Below, piece after piece: positions 1 to 6,044 of a DNA stretch of 7,277 bases (position 1 is the stretch's first letter; the number at the start of each line of letters is the position of its first letter). The translations under genes and the position numbers were made by a program. This stretch comes from an uncultured Clostridium sp. (lineage in GTDB: Bacteria; Bacillota; Clostridia; TANB77; CAG-508). Under the pieces are notes generated by a model. It searched no databases and was not told the origin of the DNA. It saw nothing but the letters and a program-made list of their open reading frames with translations. The stretch covers positions 1-7,277 of the forward strand of contig USOM01000042.1 in NCBI GenBank assembly GCA_900556345.1, read 5' to 3'.

Positions 1-493
1 ATTCTGCAATTTCTGTTTCCTTATTTATTTGTTTTAGATATGTTAAATAAAGTGATGCATTTAAGTATAGTATTTGGAATAAAAATCTTGATTTTTTGTA
101 TGTTACAAAATTTTTGATTTTCATTTTTTCAAATGATTCTATTACTTTGTTTTTTCTTAATGATACTGTTATAAAATAATCGTCTCTTACAAATATCATT
201 CCTAATGGCATTGTTGTATATATATCATTTTCATCGTGTTCTTTGTCTTTTTCTATTATTGGGACATCTACAACAAATAGTGTTGTGCTATCATCTTCTT
301 CTGTATCGATTCTTGCTTTTTCTTCAAAGTCTAGCGCATCTCTTATAAATCCTTCTTGGATGTTTATGTTTTCACATACTTTTTTTATTTCTGCCTCTGA
401 GGGGTTTGTCAGGTTTATCCAACTTCCTTTTTTAAATTCTTTTATTTCTTCAAATACATTTGTTTCTATATCTGTACAATATATTTTTAACAT
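1..493 (-). CDS. corA: CorA-family divalent metal (Mg2+/Co2+) transporter, N-terminal part, cut by window edge
   Basis: The minus-strand frame from an ATG at 491-493 stays open to base 1 and gives 164 residues, so the C-terminal part is outside the window. The translation fits the cytoplasmic domain of CorA-type magnesium channels: an N-terminal strand (MLKIYCTD), then WINLTNPSEAEI at about residues 26-37, a VVDVPII strand near 73-79, PLGMIFV and FITVSL strands near 96-112, and TYKKSRFLFQ-LY-NASLYLTYLKQI near 126-155, which starts the long stalk helix. In the family this helix leads to two membrane segments with the GMN selectivity motif; those would be off the left edge and cannot be checked here. 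A GGGGTGA ribosome binding site lies just upstream of the start. The gene has its own sigma-A promoter at 528-556 and is separated from rplQ by a terminator, so it is an independent transcription unit. The exact metal is not known from sequence. Confidence 0.9.
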   Translation of the reverse strand, partial: MLKIYCTDIETNVFEEIKEFKKGSWINLTNPSEAEIKKVCENINIQEGFIRDALDFEEKARIDTEEDDSTTLFVVDVPIIEKDKEHDENDIYTTMPLGMIFVRDDYFITVSLRKNKVIESFEKMKIKNFVTYKKSRFLFQILYLNASLYLTYLKQINKETEIAE

Positions 494-527
494 CCTTTTC
501 ACCCCATTTTTTTATTTTAACATATCT

Positions 528-556
528 ATTTTAAACTATTTGTCGTTTTTTGTCAA
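528..556 (-). promoter_or_regulatory. sigma-A promoter for the CorA-family gene
   Basis: Read on the minus strand, a consensus -35 box TTGACA (551-556) is followed by a 17-base spacer and a TAAAAT -10 box (528-533). It lies 35 bases upstream of the transporter start codon and downstream of the rplQ terminator, so the transporter has a short untranslated leader. No other gene in the region fits it. Confidence 0.85.
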
Positions 557-605
557 CCAATTCATTTTTTCTAAATTATGCTCTAACTTCTTAATTAATA
601 TACAT

Positions 606-653
606 AAAAAGGAGTAGATTACCAATAAATTTCTTTATTAGTAATCACTCCTT
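606..653 (-). terminator. Rho-independent terminator after rplQ
   Basis: On the minus strand a 20-base arm (634-653, starting AAGGAGTGATTAC) pairs with a 21-base arm (609-629, ending ACTCCTT) around a GAAA loop (630-633). The pairing has one bulged base and one G-U pair. A run of five T residues (606-610) follows the stem. It lies about 20 bases after the rplQ stop codon and ends the whole adk-rplQ transcript. Confidence 0.88.
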
Positions 654-672
654 AAAAATTCTTAGTTAAATA

Positions 673-1191
673 TTATACTAACATTAAAACTGCCATAGGA
701 GCATTATCTCCTCTACGTGGTTCAGCTTTAACAATTCTTATATATCCTCCAACTCTATCAGCATATTTAGGTGCGATTTCGTTGAATAATTTTGATGGTA
801 AATCAACATTTTCACCATTTACTTTAACTTTGTTTATTTTGTTCATAATATTTCTTCTAGCATTTAATCTAGATGGCATATCTTTTTGTCTTGATTCTGT
901 TGTTTCTTCTTTAACAACTTTTAAATATTCTTTACCATTTTTACTTTTTGCTATTTCTGTTAATTTATTTCCTTTTGAATCGCGTTTTGCTTTAACGACT
1001 TTTACATCAACCATTTCAAAGTTATCTTTTTCTTTAACAGCTAAAGCTATTATAGAATCAGCTATTTTCTTAACTTCTTTGGCTCTTGTTTCTGTTGTTG
1101 TTATTTTTCCATACATTATTAAATCTGTTGTTAATGTTCTTAACATTGACATTCTAATGTCTGTTGTTCTTCCTAATTTTCTGTTAGCCAA
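673..1191 (-). CDS. rplQ: 50S ribosomal protein L17
   Basis: This is the large-subunit protein bL17, which sits near the peptide exit tunnel. The protein begins MANRKLGRTTD, carries the TETRAKEVKKI helix near residues 33-43, and ends with AP-YADR-GGY-RI-K-EPRRGDNAPMA, all family hallmarks. I chose the TTG at 1189-1191 as start: it gives the canonical N-terminus and lies 9 bases after an AAGGAGG site (1201-1207). The TTG at 1198-1200 directly abuts that site and would be too close. The protein is 172 residues, against roughly 115-130 in most bacteria; the extra length is an insert at about residues 57-105 rich in Lys and Glu. Similar enlarged L17 proteins are known in some Clostridia. It is the last gene of the alpha operon, 63 bases after rpoA, and is followed by a strong terminator. 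Confidence 0.95.
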   Translation of the reverse strand: MANRKLGRTTDIRMSMLRTLTTDLIMYGKITTTETRAKEVKKIADSIIALAVKEKDNFEMVDVKVVKAKRDSKGNKLTEIAKSKNGKEYLKVVKEETTESRQKDMPSRLNARRNIMNKINKVKVNGENVDLPSKLFNEIAPKYADRVGGYIRIVKAEPRRGDNAPMAVLMLV

Positions 1192-1200
1192 TTTGTTCAA

Positions 1201-1207
1201 CCTCCTT
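1201..1207 (-). promoter_or_regulatory. Ribosome binding site deciding the TTG start of rplQ
   Basis: AAGGAGG on the minus strand is a near-perfect match to the 16S anti-Shine-Dalgarno sequence. Its 9-base distance to the TTG at 1189-1191 selects that codon over the TTG at 1198-1200, which touches the site. Confidence 0.85.
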
Positions 1208-1254
1208 GTCTTACTTTTGGGTTTTACCCTATATTCTCTTTTTTATATTTTTTC

Positions 1255-2202
1255 TTATTCCTCTTCTGGTGCGAAATCTAATCCTAGAGCATGTAATTTG
1301 GCCACTACTTCATCTAAAGATTTTTTGCCTAAGTTTCTTACTTTCATCATATCAGATTCAGTTTTATTTGCTAAATCTTCAACTGTTGAAATTCCTGCAC
1401 GTTTTAGGCAATTGAATGATCTTACTGATAATTCCAATTCTTCAATTGATTTTTCAAGAATTCTTTCTTTCTTGTTCTCTTCTTTTTCAATCATTACCTT
1501 TGTATTCTTAGTAGCTTCTGATAAATCTATAAATAATTCTAGGTGTCCTGTTAATATTTTTGCAGCTAAACTTAATGCTTCATAAGGTTTTAAACTTCCA
1601 TCTGTCCAAACTTCGATAACTAATCTATCTAAATCAACCATTTGTCCAACTCTAGTATTTTCAATTTGATAATTTACTTTCTTTACTGGAGTGTAAATAG
1701 AATCTATTGGAAGTACTGATATATCTTGGTCTGGTGTTTTATTTTTGTCTGATGGAACATAACCTCTACCTCTGTTTGCTGTTAATTCCATAACTAAATG
1801 TCCACCTTCACTTACTGTTGCTATATGTAAATCTGGATTTAATATTTCAACAGTTCCATCTGTTTGAATATCTCCAGCTGTAACTTCACCTTCACCATTA
1901 AAGTCTAAACGCAATACTTTTTCTTCTTCTTCAGCAAATTTTAGTCTTACGTTTTTTAAGTTTACTATAATTTCTGGTACATCTTCTACGACATTTGGAA
2001 TACTTGAAAATTCATGTAAAACACCATTTATTTTCACACTTGTTATGGCACAGCCAGGAAGTGATGAAAGTAATATACGTCTTAATGAGTTTCCTATTGT
2101 TACTCCATATCCTCTTTCTAATGGCTCACATACAAATTTTGAATAATTGTTTTCATCATCAATTTTTATACATTCAATATTTGGCCTTTCGAATTCTATC
2201 AT
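1255..2202 (-). CDS. rpoA: DNA-directed RNA polymerase alpha subunit
   Basis: The alpha subunit forms the dimer on which RNA polymerase assembles, and its C-terminal domain contacts UP elements and activators. The 315-residue protein is of normal length. The N-terminal domain (about 1-235) starts MIEFERPNIE, has the EPLERGYGVTIGNSLRRILL dimerization motif at 26-45, and DGS-KPYEALSLAAKIL at 201-217. A charged linker (about 236-252, EKEENKKE) leads to the C-terminal domain, with VRSFNCLKRAG at 260-270 (R261 and N264 match the DNA-contacting Arg and Asn) and RNLGKKSLDEV at 289-299. An AGGAGG site lies 7-8 bases before the ATG at 2200-2202 and overlaps the end region of rpsD, leaving a gap of only 15 bases, so the two genes are probably translated in a coordinated way. 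No defect is visible. Confidence 0.98.
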   Translation of the reverse strand: MIEFERPNIECIKIDDENNYSKFVCEPLERGYGVTIGNSLRRILLSSLPGCAITSVKINGVLHEFSSIPNVVEDVPEIIVNLKNVRLKFAEEEEKVLRLDFNGEGEVTAGDIQTDGTVEILNPDLHIATVSEGGHLVMELTANRGRGYVPSDKNKTPDQDISVLPIDSIYTPVKKVNYQIENTRVGQMVDLDRLVIEVWTDGSLKPYEALSLAAKILTGHLELFIDLSEATKNTKVMIEKEENKKERILEKSIEELELSVRSFNCLKRAGISTVEDLANKTESDMMKVRNLGKKSLDEVVAKLHALGLDFAPEEE

Positions 2203-2217
2203 TATTTAACCTCCTAA

Positions 2218-2844
2218 TTATTTAGAGTATAGCTCTACTATTAAATGCTCTTCTATTGGAATATCTATATCTTCTCTAGCAGCTAATCTGATAACTTTTC
2301 CACTTAATTTTTCATTATCTTTTTCTAGCCATGCTGGAACTGGTCTTACTGAGTTTGCTTCAGCATTTGCTTTTATTGTGCTGTTATCTTTTTTAATTTC
2401 TCTAACTGTTATTACATCTCCAGCTTTTACTAAGTATGATGGAATGTTTACTTTCTTTCCGTTTACTTCAAATTGTCCATGGTTTACCATTTGTCTAGCT
2501 TCTGCTCTTGATACTCCATATCCTAATCTGTAAACTACATTGTCTAATCTACTTTCTAATATTTGTAATAGGTTTTCACCTGTTATACCTTTTTTGTTTG
2601 AAGCCATAGTAAAATATTTTCTAAATTGCTTTTCTCCAACTCCATAATATGATCTTGTTTTTTGTTTTTCTCTTAATTGTGTTCCGTATTCAGAAAGTTT
2701 TGTATTCTTTTGACCGTGATCTCCAGGTGCATAGTTTCTTCTTGATATACTACATTTATCTGAATAACATCTTTCACCTTTTAAGAATAATTTGCATCCT
2801 TCTCTACGGCAAACACGACATTGAGCGTCTTTATATCTTGACAT
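2218..2844 (-). CDS. rpsD: 30S ribosomal protein S4
   Basis: S4 is a primary 16S rRNA binder that starts assembly of the 30S body; in several bacteria it also represses its own operon. The protein is 208 residues, the usual length. A zinc-knuckle-type N-terminus has Cys at 9, 12, 26 and 31 (CRVCRREG and GERCYSDKC), so this is the zinc-binding form. The S4 RNA-binding domain follows, with ESRLDNVVYRLG near 90-101 and SRAEARQMVNHG near 105-116, and the C-terminus ends in EHLIVELYSK. I chose the ATG at 2842-2844, 8-9 bases after a GAGGTGA site. A GTG four codons upstream (2854-2856) falls inside that site and is not a usable start. It sits between rpsK and rpoA, the arrangement of many Clostridia; in Bacillus rpsD is usually elsewhere. 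Confidence 0.97.
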   Translation of the reverse strand: MSRYKDAQCRVCRREGCKLFLKGERCYSDKCSISRRNYAPGDHGQKNTKLSEYGTQLREKQKTRSYYGVGEKQFRKYFTMASNKKGITGENLLQILESRLDNVVYRLGYGVSRAEARQMVNHGQFEVNGKKVNIPSYLVKAGDVITVREIKKDNSTIKANAEANSVRPVPAWLEKDNEKLSGKVIRLAAREDIDIPIEEHLIVELYSK

Positions 2845-2852
2845 TTCTAATT

Positions 2853-2859
2853 TCACCTC
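2853..2859 (-). promoter_or_regulatory. Ribosome binding site deciding the rpsD start
   Basis: GAGGTGA on the minus strand lies 8 bases before the ATG at 2842-2844. The upstream in-frame GTG (2854-2856) is part of this site, so S4 starts MSRYKDAQ and not four residues earlier. Confidence 0.8.
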
Positions 2860-2876
2860 TTTATATTTTATTTATA

Positions 2877-3272
2877 TTAAACTCTACGTCTTTTTGGTGG
2901 TCTACAACCATTGTGTGGTATTGGTGTTACGTCTTTTATTGAACTTATTTCTAATCCTGCTGTTTGAAGTGCTCTTATTGCAGCTTCTCTTCCTGAACCA
3001 GGACCTTTAACAAATACTTCAACAGTTTTTAAACCATGTTCCATTGCTTTTTTAGCAGCTGTTTCTGCAACTTCTCCTGCTGCAAATGGTGTGCTTTTTC
3101 TAGAACCTTTAAATCCAAGTCCTCCAGCGCTTCCCCATGCTATAACATTTCCTGCAACGTCTGTAACAGATACTATTGTATTGTTAAAGCTTGAATGAAT
3201 GTGTGCTGCTCCTCTTTCAATGTTTTTTCTATTTCTTTTTGTAACTGTTTTTCTTGTTACGTTTTTAGCCAT
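2877..3272 (-). CDS. rpsK: 30S ribosomal protein S11
   Basis: S11 sits on the platform of the small subunit near the mRNA exit and helps in Shine-Dalgarno pairing. The 131-residue protein matches the family along its length: GAAHIHSSFNNTIVSVTD at 21-38, GNVIAWGSAGGLGFKGSRKSTPFAA at about 41-65, and the strongly conserved tail TPIPHNGCRPPKRRRV at 116-131. The basic N-terminus (VTRKTVTKRNRK) is typical of Bacillota. An AGGAGG site is 12 bases before the ATG at 3270-3272. It lies 107 bases after rpsM, a somewhat long gap in which I see no promoter or clear hairpin, and 32 bases before rpsD. Nothing in it is unusual. Confidence 0.98.
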   Translation of the reverse strand: MAKNVTRKTVTKRNRKNIERGAAHIHSSFNNTIVSVTDVAGNVIAWGSAGGLGFKGSRKSTPFAAGEVAETAAKKAMEHGLKTVEVFVKGPGSGREAAIRALQTAGLEISSIKDVTPIPHNGCRPPKRRRV

Positions 3273-3379
3273 TGTCTTAACTTACCTCCTCTTTTTTGGT
3301 AATAGGATTTTCTTTAATTTTTCTCGTTTTTATTACGAATTTTCATTTAAAGTTTTTCCTTATTTTATCGCTTTATTTA

Positions 3380-3748
3380 TTATTTTTTGCTTTTACTTAC
3401 AACTTTTCTTGGACCTTTTCTTGTACGAGCATTAGTTTTTGTTCTTTGTCCTCTTACAGGTAGTCCTCTTCTATGTCTTAATCCTCTATAGCATCCGATT
3501 TCTGTTAATCTTTTGATGTTTAATGCTATTTCTCTTCTTAAATCTCCTTCAACTTTGTAGCTTTCGTCGATTTCTTTTCTTATTAAATTAACTTGATCAT
3601 CTGTTAAATCTTTAACTCTGATGTCTGGGTTTATTCCAGTTTTTGCTAATATTTTTTGAGAACTTGTTAAACCTATACCATATATGTATGTTAGTCCTAT
3701 TTCTACCCTTTTTTCTTTAGGTAAATCTACTCCTGATATACGAGCCAT
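3380..3748 (-). CDS. rpsM: 30S ribosomal protein S13
   Basis: S13 is in the head of the 30S subunit and contacts the 50S subunit and P-site tRNA through its basic tail. At 122 residues it has normal length. It begins MARISGVDLPKEKRVEIGLTYI, has the YGIG helix-hairpin-helix near 23-26, IKRLTEIGCYRGLRHRRGLPVRGQRT at about 78-103, and the basic tail TNARTRKGPRK. The start ATG (3746-3748) has a TTGGAGGTG site about 10 bases upstream. It is preceded by an unusually long untranslated stretch (3749-4016) that may hold a control element, since this is the position where alpha-operon autoregulation by S4 acts in enterobacteria. Confidence 0.98.
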   Translation of the reverse strand: MARISGVDLPKEKRVEIGLTYIYGIGLTSSQKILAKTGINPDIRVKDLTDDQVNLIRKEIDESYKVEGDLRREIALNIKRLTEIGCYRGLRHRRGLPVRGQRTKTNARTRKGPRKVVSKSKK

Positions 3749-3838
3749 GTTTTAATTACACCTCCAAATTTTTTGTAGTTATGTTTTATTTTTTGATTTT
3801 TCATAAGCTTTTACCCGTCTGCTTAAAGGTGAAATGCA

Positions 3839-3876
3839 TTTAATAAAATAAATCGGATTGTTTTTATTTTATTAAA
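3839..3876. repeat. Perfect 14-bp AT-only inverted repeat
   Basis: TTTAATAAAATAAA (3839-3852) is the exact reverse complement of 3863-3876, with a 10-base spacer containing the only G and C residues (TCGGATTG). The stem lacks GC pairs and has no following T-run of note on the minus strand, so it is not a typical terminator. Confidence 0.7.
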
Positions 3877-3905
3877 TCTTTAAGTTTTTTGGTAAATATA
3901 TATAT

Positions 3906-3944
3906 ACACAAATAGATAATTTTCAGCCGCTACCTATTTTGTGT
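3906..3944 (-). repeat. Imperfect hairpin in the rpsM leader
   Basis: On the minus strand ACACAAAATAG (3934-3944) can pair with CTATTTGTGT (3906-3915) with a single bulged A. The 18-base loop contains GTAGCGGCTG, the most GC-rich bases of the whole gap, which is what a protein- or RNA-binding loop might look like. This is visible pairing only; no function is shown. Confidence 0.5.
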
Positions 3945-4016
3945 TATAAACTATTAAAATTATATGCTAATTTTGCATACACATCTGCCTTTTTTGTTTT
4001 TATGTATTTGTTTTAT

Positions 4017-4130
4017 TTACCCTTGTCTTTGTTTGTGTTTAGGGTTTTCGCAAATTACTCTTATTACACCTTTTCTTTTGATTACCTTACATTTGTCGCA
4101 TATTTTTTTTACTGATGGTCTTACTTTCAT
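4017..4130 (-). CDS. rpmJ: 50S ribosomal protein L36
   Basis: This 37-residue gene encodes bL36, the smallest protein of the large subunit. The translation MKVRPSVKKICDKCKVIKRK continues to GVIRVICENPKHKQRQG, an unmistakable match. Cys11, Cys14, Cys27 and His32 form the zinc site, so this is the zinc-binding form. The start is the ATG at 4128-4130, 9 bases after an AAAGGA site (4140-4145). An in-frame ATG three codons upstream (4137-4139) immediately follows that site and would add an unusual MSE extension, so I reject it. The gene lies 28 bases after infA, in the standard infA-rpmJ-rpsM order, and is followed by a long untranslated stretch. Confidence 0.97.
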   Translation of the reverse strand: MKVRPSVKKICDKCKVIKRKGVIRVICENPKHKQRQG

Positions 4131-4158
4131 TTCACTCATTCCTTTCTATATTTGATTG

Positions 4159-4377
4159 TTATTTAGCTCTCCAAGTAATTCTGCCACGATTTAAGTCATA
4201 CGGTGACATTTGTACTTTTACTTTATCACCTGTTAAAATTTTTATGTAATTCATTCTTAGTTTTCCAGAAATAGTTGCTAATATTTGATGTCCATTTTCT
4301 AATTCTACTTTAAATGTTGTATTAGGTAATGTTTCTACAACTTTTCCTTCTAATTCTATTAAATCTTCTTTAGCCAA
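4159..4377 (-). CDS. infA: Translation initiation factor IF-1
   Basis: IF1 binds the ribosomal A site during initiation and works with IF2 and IF3. The 72-residue protein has the exact usual length and the OB-fold pattern: AKEDLIELEGKVVETLPN at 2-19, VELENGHQILATISGKLRMN at about 24-43, ILTGDKVKV at 47-55, and the tail SPYDLNRGRITWRAK at 58-72. The start codon is TTG (4375-4377), 7 bases after a strong AAGGAGG site (4385-4391). It gives the canonical MAKED start, and no in-frame ATG or GTG lies at the right distance. The gene has its own perfect-consensus promoter at 4505-4533 and a leader of about 120 bases with possible alternative structures. It is therefore the start of a second transcription unit inside the operon. 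Confidence 0.97.
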   Translation of the reverse strand: MAKEDLIELEGKVVETLPNTTFKVELENGHQILATISGKLRMNYIKILTGDKVKVQMSPYDLNRGRITWRAK

Positions 4378-4384
4378 ATTCTCG

Positions 4385-4391
4385 CCTCCTT
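4385..4391 (-). promoter_or_regulatory. Ribosome binding site for the TTG start of infA
   Basis: AAGGAGG on the minus strand with a 7-base spacer to TTG (4375-4377). The strong site probably makes up for the weak start codon. The seven bases at 4396-4402, just upstream, can pair with the 5' end of the leader. Confidence 0.85.
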
Positions 4392-4392
4392 A

Positions 4393-4504
4393 AAGAGCTA
4401 TTTTTTCTATGAAAATAAATTAAGGTAAAGCTTTTGTAATTTGAAGCTTTTATGTAACTTTGATATCATTACATATTTCCCCTATTATCCACAATAGCTT
4501 TACC
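4393..4504 (-). promoter_or_regulatory. infA leader with nested and competing inverted repeats
   Basis: Three pairings are visible on the minus strand. TATGTAA (4469-4475) pairs with TTACATA (4451-4457) around an 11-base loop. GGTAAAGCT (4496-4504) pairs with AGCTTTACC (4424-4432), enclosing that hairpin. AGCTATT (4493-4499) pairs with AATAGCT (4396-4402), which lies next to the infA ribosome binding site. The last two share bases 4496-4499 and exclude each other. If transcription starts near 4499, the first bases of GGTAAAGCT would not be in the RNA, which weakens that stem but keeps the one near the ribosome binding site. Function is inferred. Confidence 0.4.
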
Positions 4505-4533
4505 ATTATACCCCATTTTTATTTTATTGTCAA
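4505..4533 (-). promoter_or_regulatory. Perfect-consensus sigma-A promoter for infA, overlapping the map stop
   Basis: TTGACA (4528-4533), a 17-base spacer and TATAAT (4505-4510) match the vegetative promoter consensus at all twelve positions with optimal spacing. The -35 box consists of the Leu and Thr codons near the end of map, and the spacer contains the map stop codon. It would drive infA through rplQ strongly, independent of adk and map. Confidence 0.9.
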
Positions 4534-5289
4534 TATTTTTGGCTCATTTTCTGTAATTAAAATTGTATTTTCATAATGTGCAGCCAAACTTCCATCATCT
4601 GTTACAATTGTCCATCCATCATCTAGTTCCCAAATGTCTGGTTTTCCTTGAATTACCATAGGCTCTATACATAAAGTCATACCTGGTTCTATTCTTATTC
4701 CTTTTCCTGCTTTTCCATAATTTGGTATTCCAGGATCTTCATGCATTTCTCTTCCTATTCCATGTCCCTGAAATTCTTTTAAAACTGAAAATCCTTGTGA
4801 TTTTACATATTCTCCAACTGCATGTGAAATATCTCCAATTCTAAACCCAGGTTTTGCAAATTTTAATCCTTCGAAAAATGATTGTTTTGTAACTTCTACT
4901 AATCTTTTAGCTTCTGGTGATACATTTCCTACCATAAATGTACGTGCAGCATCTCCGTGAAATCCATTTTTTAGAGCTACTGTATCTACACTTACTATAT
5001 CTCCATCTTTTATTATATGATTTTTATGAGGTATTCCGTGTATTACTTCATCATTTACAGAAATACAAGTTGATGCTGGAAATTTTGGTACTCCTCTTAT
5101 TCCTGGGTCATATCCAATTTGAGCAGGTATTGCTCCTAAACTTCTCATTATTTTTTCGGCTTCTTGGTCAAGCTCATAAGTTGAAACTCCAGGTCTTACC
5201 TTTTTTTCCAGCTGTTCATAAAATTCTGCAACTATTTTACATACATCTTTCATTAATTCAATTTCTTTTTTAGATTTTATTGTAACCAT
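4519..5289 (-). CDS. map: Methionine aminopeptidase, type I
   Basis: The enzyme removes the initiator methionine from new proteins when the second residue is small; it is a cytoplasmic di-metal hydrolase. The 256-residue protein has the full set of metal ligands: D102 (VSVDTVA), D113 (GDAARTF), H176 (GHGIG), E209 (CIEPM) and E240 (HYENT). H84 in VIHGIP matches the substrate-binding His. It is type Ia by length, with no N-terminal zinc domain. Between GY (59-60) and FPAS (70-73) there are nine residues (DPGIRGVPK), where most family members have two. The start ATG (5287-5289) is 23 bases after adk and has an AAGG site upstream. adk-map-infA is the common Bacillota order. The last codons also form the -35 box of the infA promoter. 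Confidence 0.97.
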   Translation of the reverse strand: MVTIKSKKEIELMKDVCKIVAEFYEQLEKKVRPGVSTYELDQEAEKIMRSLGAIPAQIGYDPGIRGVPKFPASTCISVNDEVIHGIPHKNHIIKDGDIVSVDTVALKNGFHGDAARTFMVGNVSPEAKRLVEVTKQSFFEGLKFAKPGFRIGDISHAVGEYVKSQGFSVLKEFQGHGIGREMHEDPGIPNYGKAGKGIRIEPGMTLCIEPMVIQGKPDIWELDDGWTIVTDDGSLAAHYENTILITENEPKILTIK

Positions 5290-5312
5290 TTTTTTAGCCT
5301 TCTTTCTAATTC

Positions 5313-5972
5313 CTATTTATTTTTTATATAGTTTACAATATCTTTTGCAGCGTCTACACCTAATCTGTTTATTGCTACACTTACTTCTTCGTTTCTTACT
5401 ATTCCTTTTTCAGCGTAGAAGTCTATAACTGGTTTGGTTTGTGTGAAGAATGTGTCTAGTCTTAATTGTAATTTTTCTCTTGTGTCATCAACTCTTTTTG
5501 TTAATGGTACTTTACAATCATCACATAATTCTCCTTCTTTTGGTTTATTTAATACCATGTTATATACTCTTTTACATTTTGGGCATTCTCTTCTAGCTAA
5601 TACTCTTTCTATTATTTCCTCTGTTGGTGTTGTTAGGTTTACTACTAAATCTACCTTAGTATTTTTTTTCGATAAAATTTTGTCTAGTTCTTCTGCTTGT
5701 GCTAGATTTCTTGGGTATCCATCTAGGATGAATCCGTTTTCACAATCTGGTTCATTTAGTCTATTTTTTACCATTTCATTTGTTACTTCATCTGGAACTA
5801 GTTTTCCTTCGTCTGCATATTTTGTTGCTATTTTTCCAAGCTCTGTTCCTTCTTTTATATTTTTTCTGAAGATTTCACCCGTTGATATGTGTGGTATGTT
5901 TAACTCGTCTTTTATTAATCCTGCCACTGTTCCTTTTCCTGTTCCTTGGGCTCCCATCATTATAATATTCAT
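5313..5972 (-). CDS. adk: Adenylate kinase
   Basis: The enzyme catalyses ATP + AMP to 2 ADP and balances adenylate pools. At 219 residues it is a long-type kinase with a LID domain. Visible features: P-loop GAQGTGKGT at 7-15, AMP-site TGEIFR at 31-36, GFILDGYPRN at 80-89, and the LID with four cysteines (C130, C133, C150, C153), a zinc site typical of Gram-positive enzymes. RVDDTREKLQLRL (160-172) supplies catalytic Arg and Asp residues. The P-loop has Gln where most members have Pro, and DGYPRN replaces the common DGFPRT, so this is a divergent version. The ATG at 5970-5972 has an AAGGAG site upstream. A promoter at 6012-6040 lies directly ahead, and the usual upstream neighbour secY is not present. 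Confidence 0.95.
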   Translation of the reverse strand: MNIIMMGAQGTGKGTVAGLIKDELNIPHISTGEIFRKNIKEGTELGKIATKYADEGKLVPDEVTNEMVKNRLNEPDCENGFILDGYPRNLAQAEELDKILSKKNTKVDLVVNLTTPTEEIIERVLARRECPKCKRVYNMVLNKPKEGELCDDCKVPLTKRVDDTREKLQLRLDTFFTQTKPVIDFYAEKGIVRNEEVSVAINRLGVDAAKDIVNYIKNK

Positions 5973-6011
5973 ATTTTTTGTCTCCTTTTCGTTTATTTTT
6001 TTGACATTGGT

Positions 6012-6040
6012 ATTTTATCTCTTTTGGGGCTAAAAGTCAA
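6012..6040 (-). promoter_or_regulatory. sigma-A promoter for adk and the downstream operon
   Basis: TTGACT (6035-6040), a 17-base spacer and TAAAAT (6012-6017) on the minus strand lie 39 bases before the adk start codon. The box pattern begins only four bases after the end of the broken partner frame, so no intrinsic terminator separates the accessory cassette from adk. Read-through from upstream is therefore possible. Confidence 0.85.
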
Positions 6041-6044
6041 CTGT

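Larger units (their letters stand above)
3749..4016 (-). other. 268-nt untranslated stretch between rpmJ and rpsM, possible structured leader
   Basis: No credible gene is visible here on either strand. On the minus strand it holds, in order, a TATAAT box without a good -35 box near 3962, a hairpin at 3906-3944, a perfect AT-only inverted repeat at 3839-3876, and a segment (3825-3831, CACCUUU) able to pair with the rpsM ribosome binding site (3759-3765, GGAGGUG). Neighbouring gaps in the operon are mostly 15-140 bases, so this one stands out. It does not match a leader that I can name. A regulatory role is an inference. Confidence 0.45.

Noticed and set aside
243..617. Plus-strand open frame opposite the CorA gene
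   Set aside because: It overlaps a well-supported minus-strand transporter, its promoter and the rplQ terminator, and looks like antisense noise.
782..1585. Long plus-strand open frame of 267 codons opposite rplQ and rpoA
   Set aside because: It mirrors the codons of two certain genes, is full of Ser, Phe and Leu as expected for the antisense of AT-rich coding DNA, and has no ribosome binding site.
3692..3798. Small minus-strand frame starting MKNQKIKHN that overlaps the rpsM start, as a leader peptide
   Set aside because: There is no good ribosome binding site before its ATG, and it consists mostly of AT-rich codons over the rpsM translation start.
3957..3970. TATAAT box as an internal rpsM promoter
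   Set aside because: At 17 bases upstream there is no sequence resembling TTGACA, so I did not list it as a promoter.
5434..6033. Plus-strand open frame of 199 codons opposite adk
   Set aside because: The opposite strand is a clear adenylate kinase; the plus-strand translation has no recognisable family pattern.
6022..6036. CTTTT-AAAAG inverted repeat ahead of adk as a terminator
   Set aside because: The stem is only five AT-rich pairs, lies between the promoter boxes, and has no T-run.
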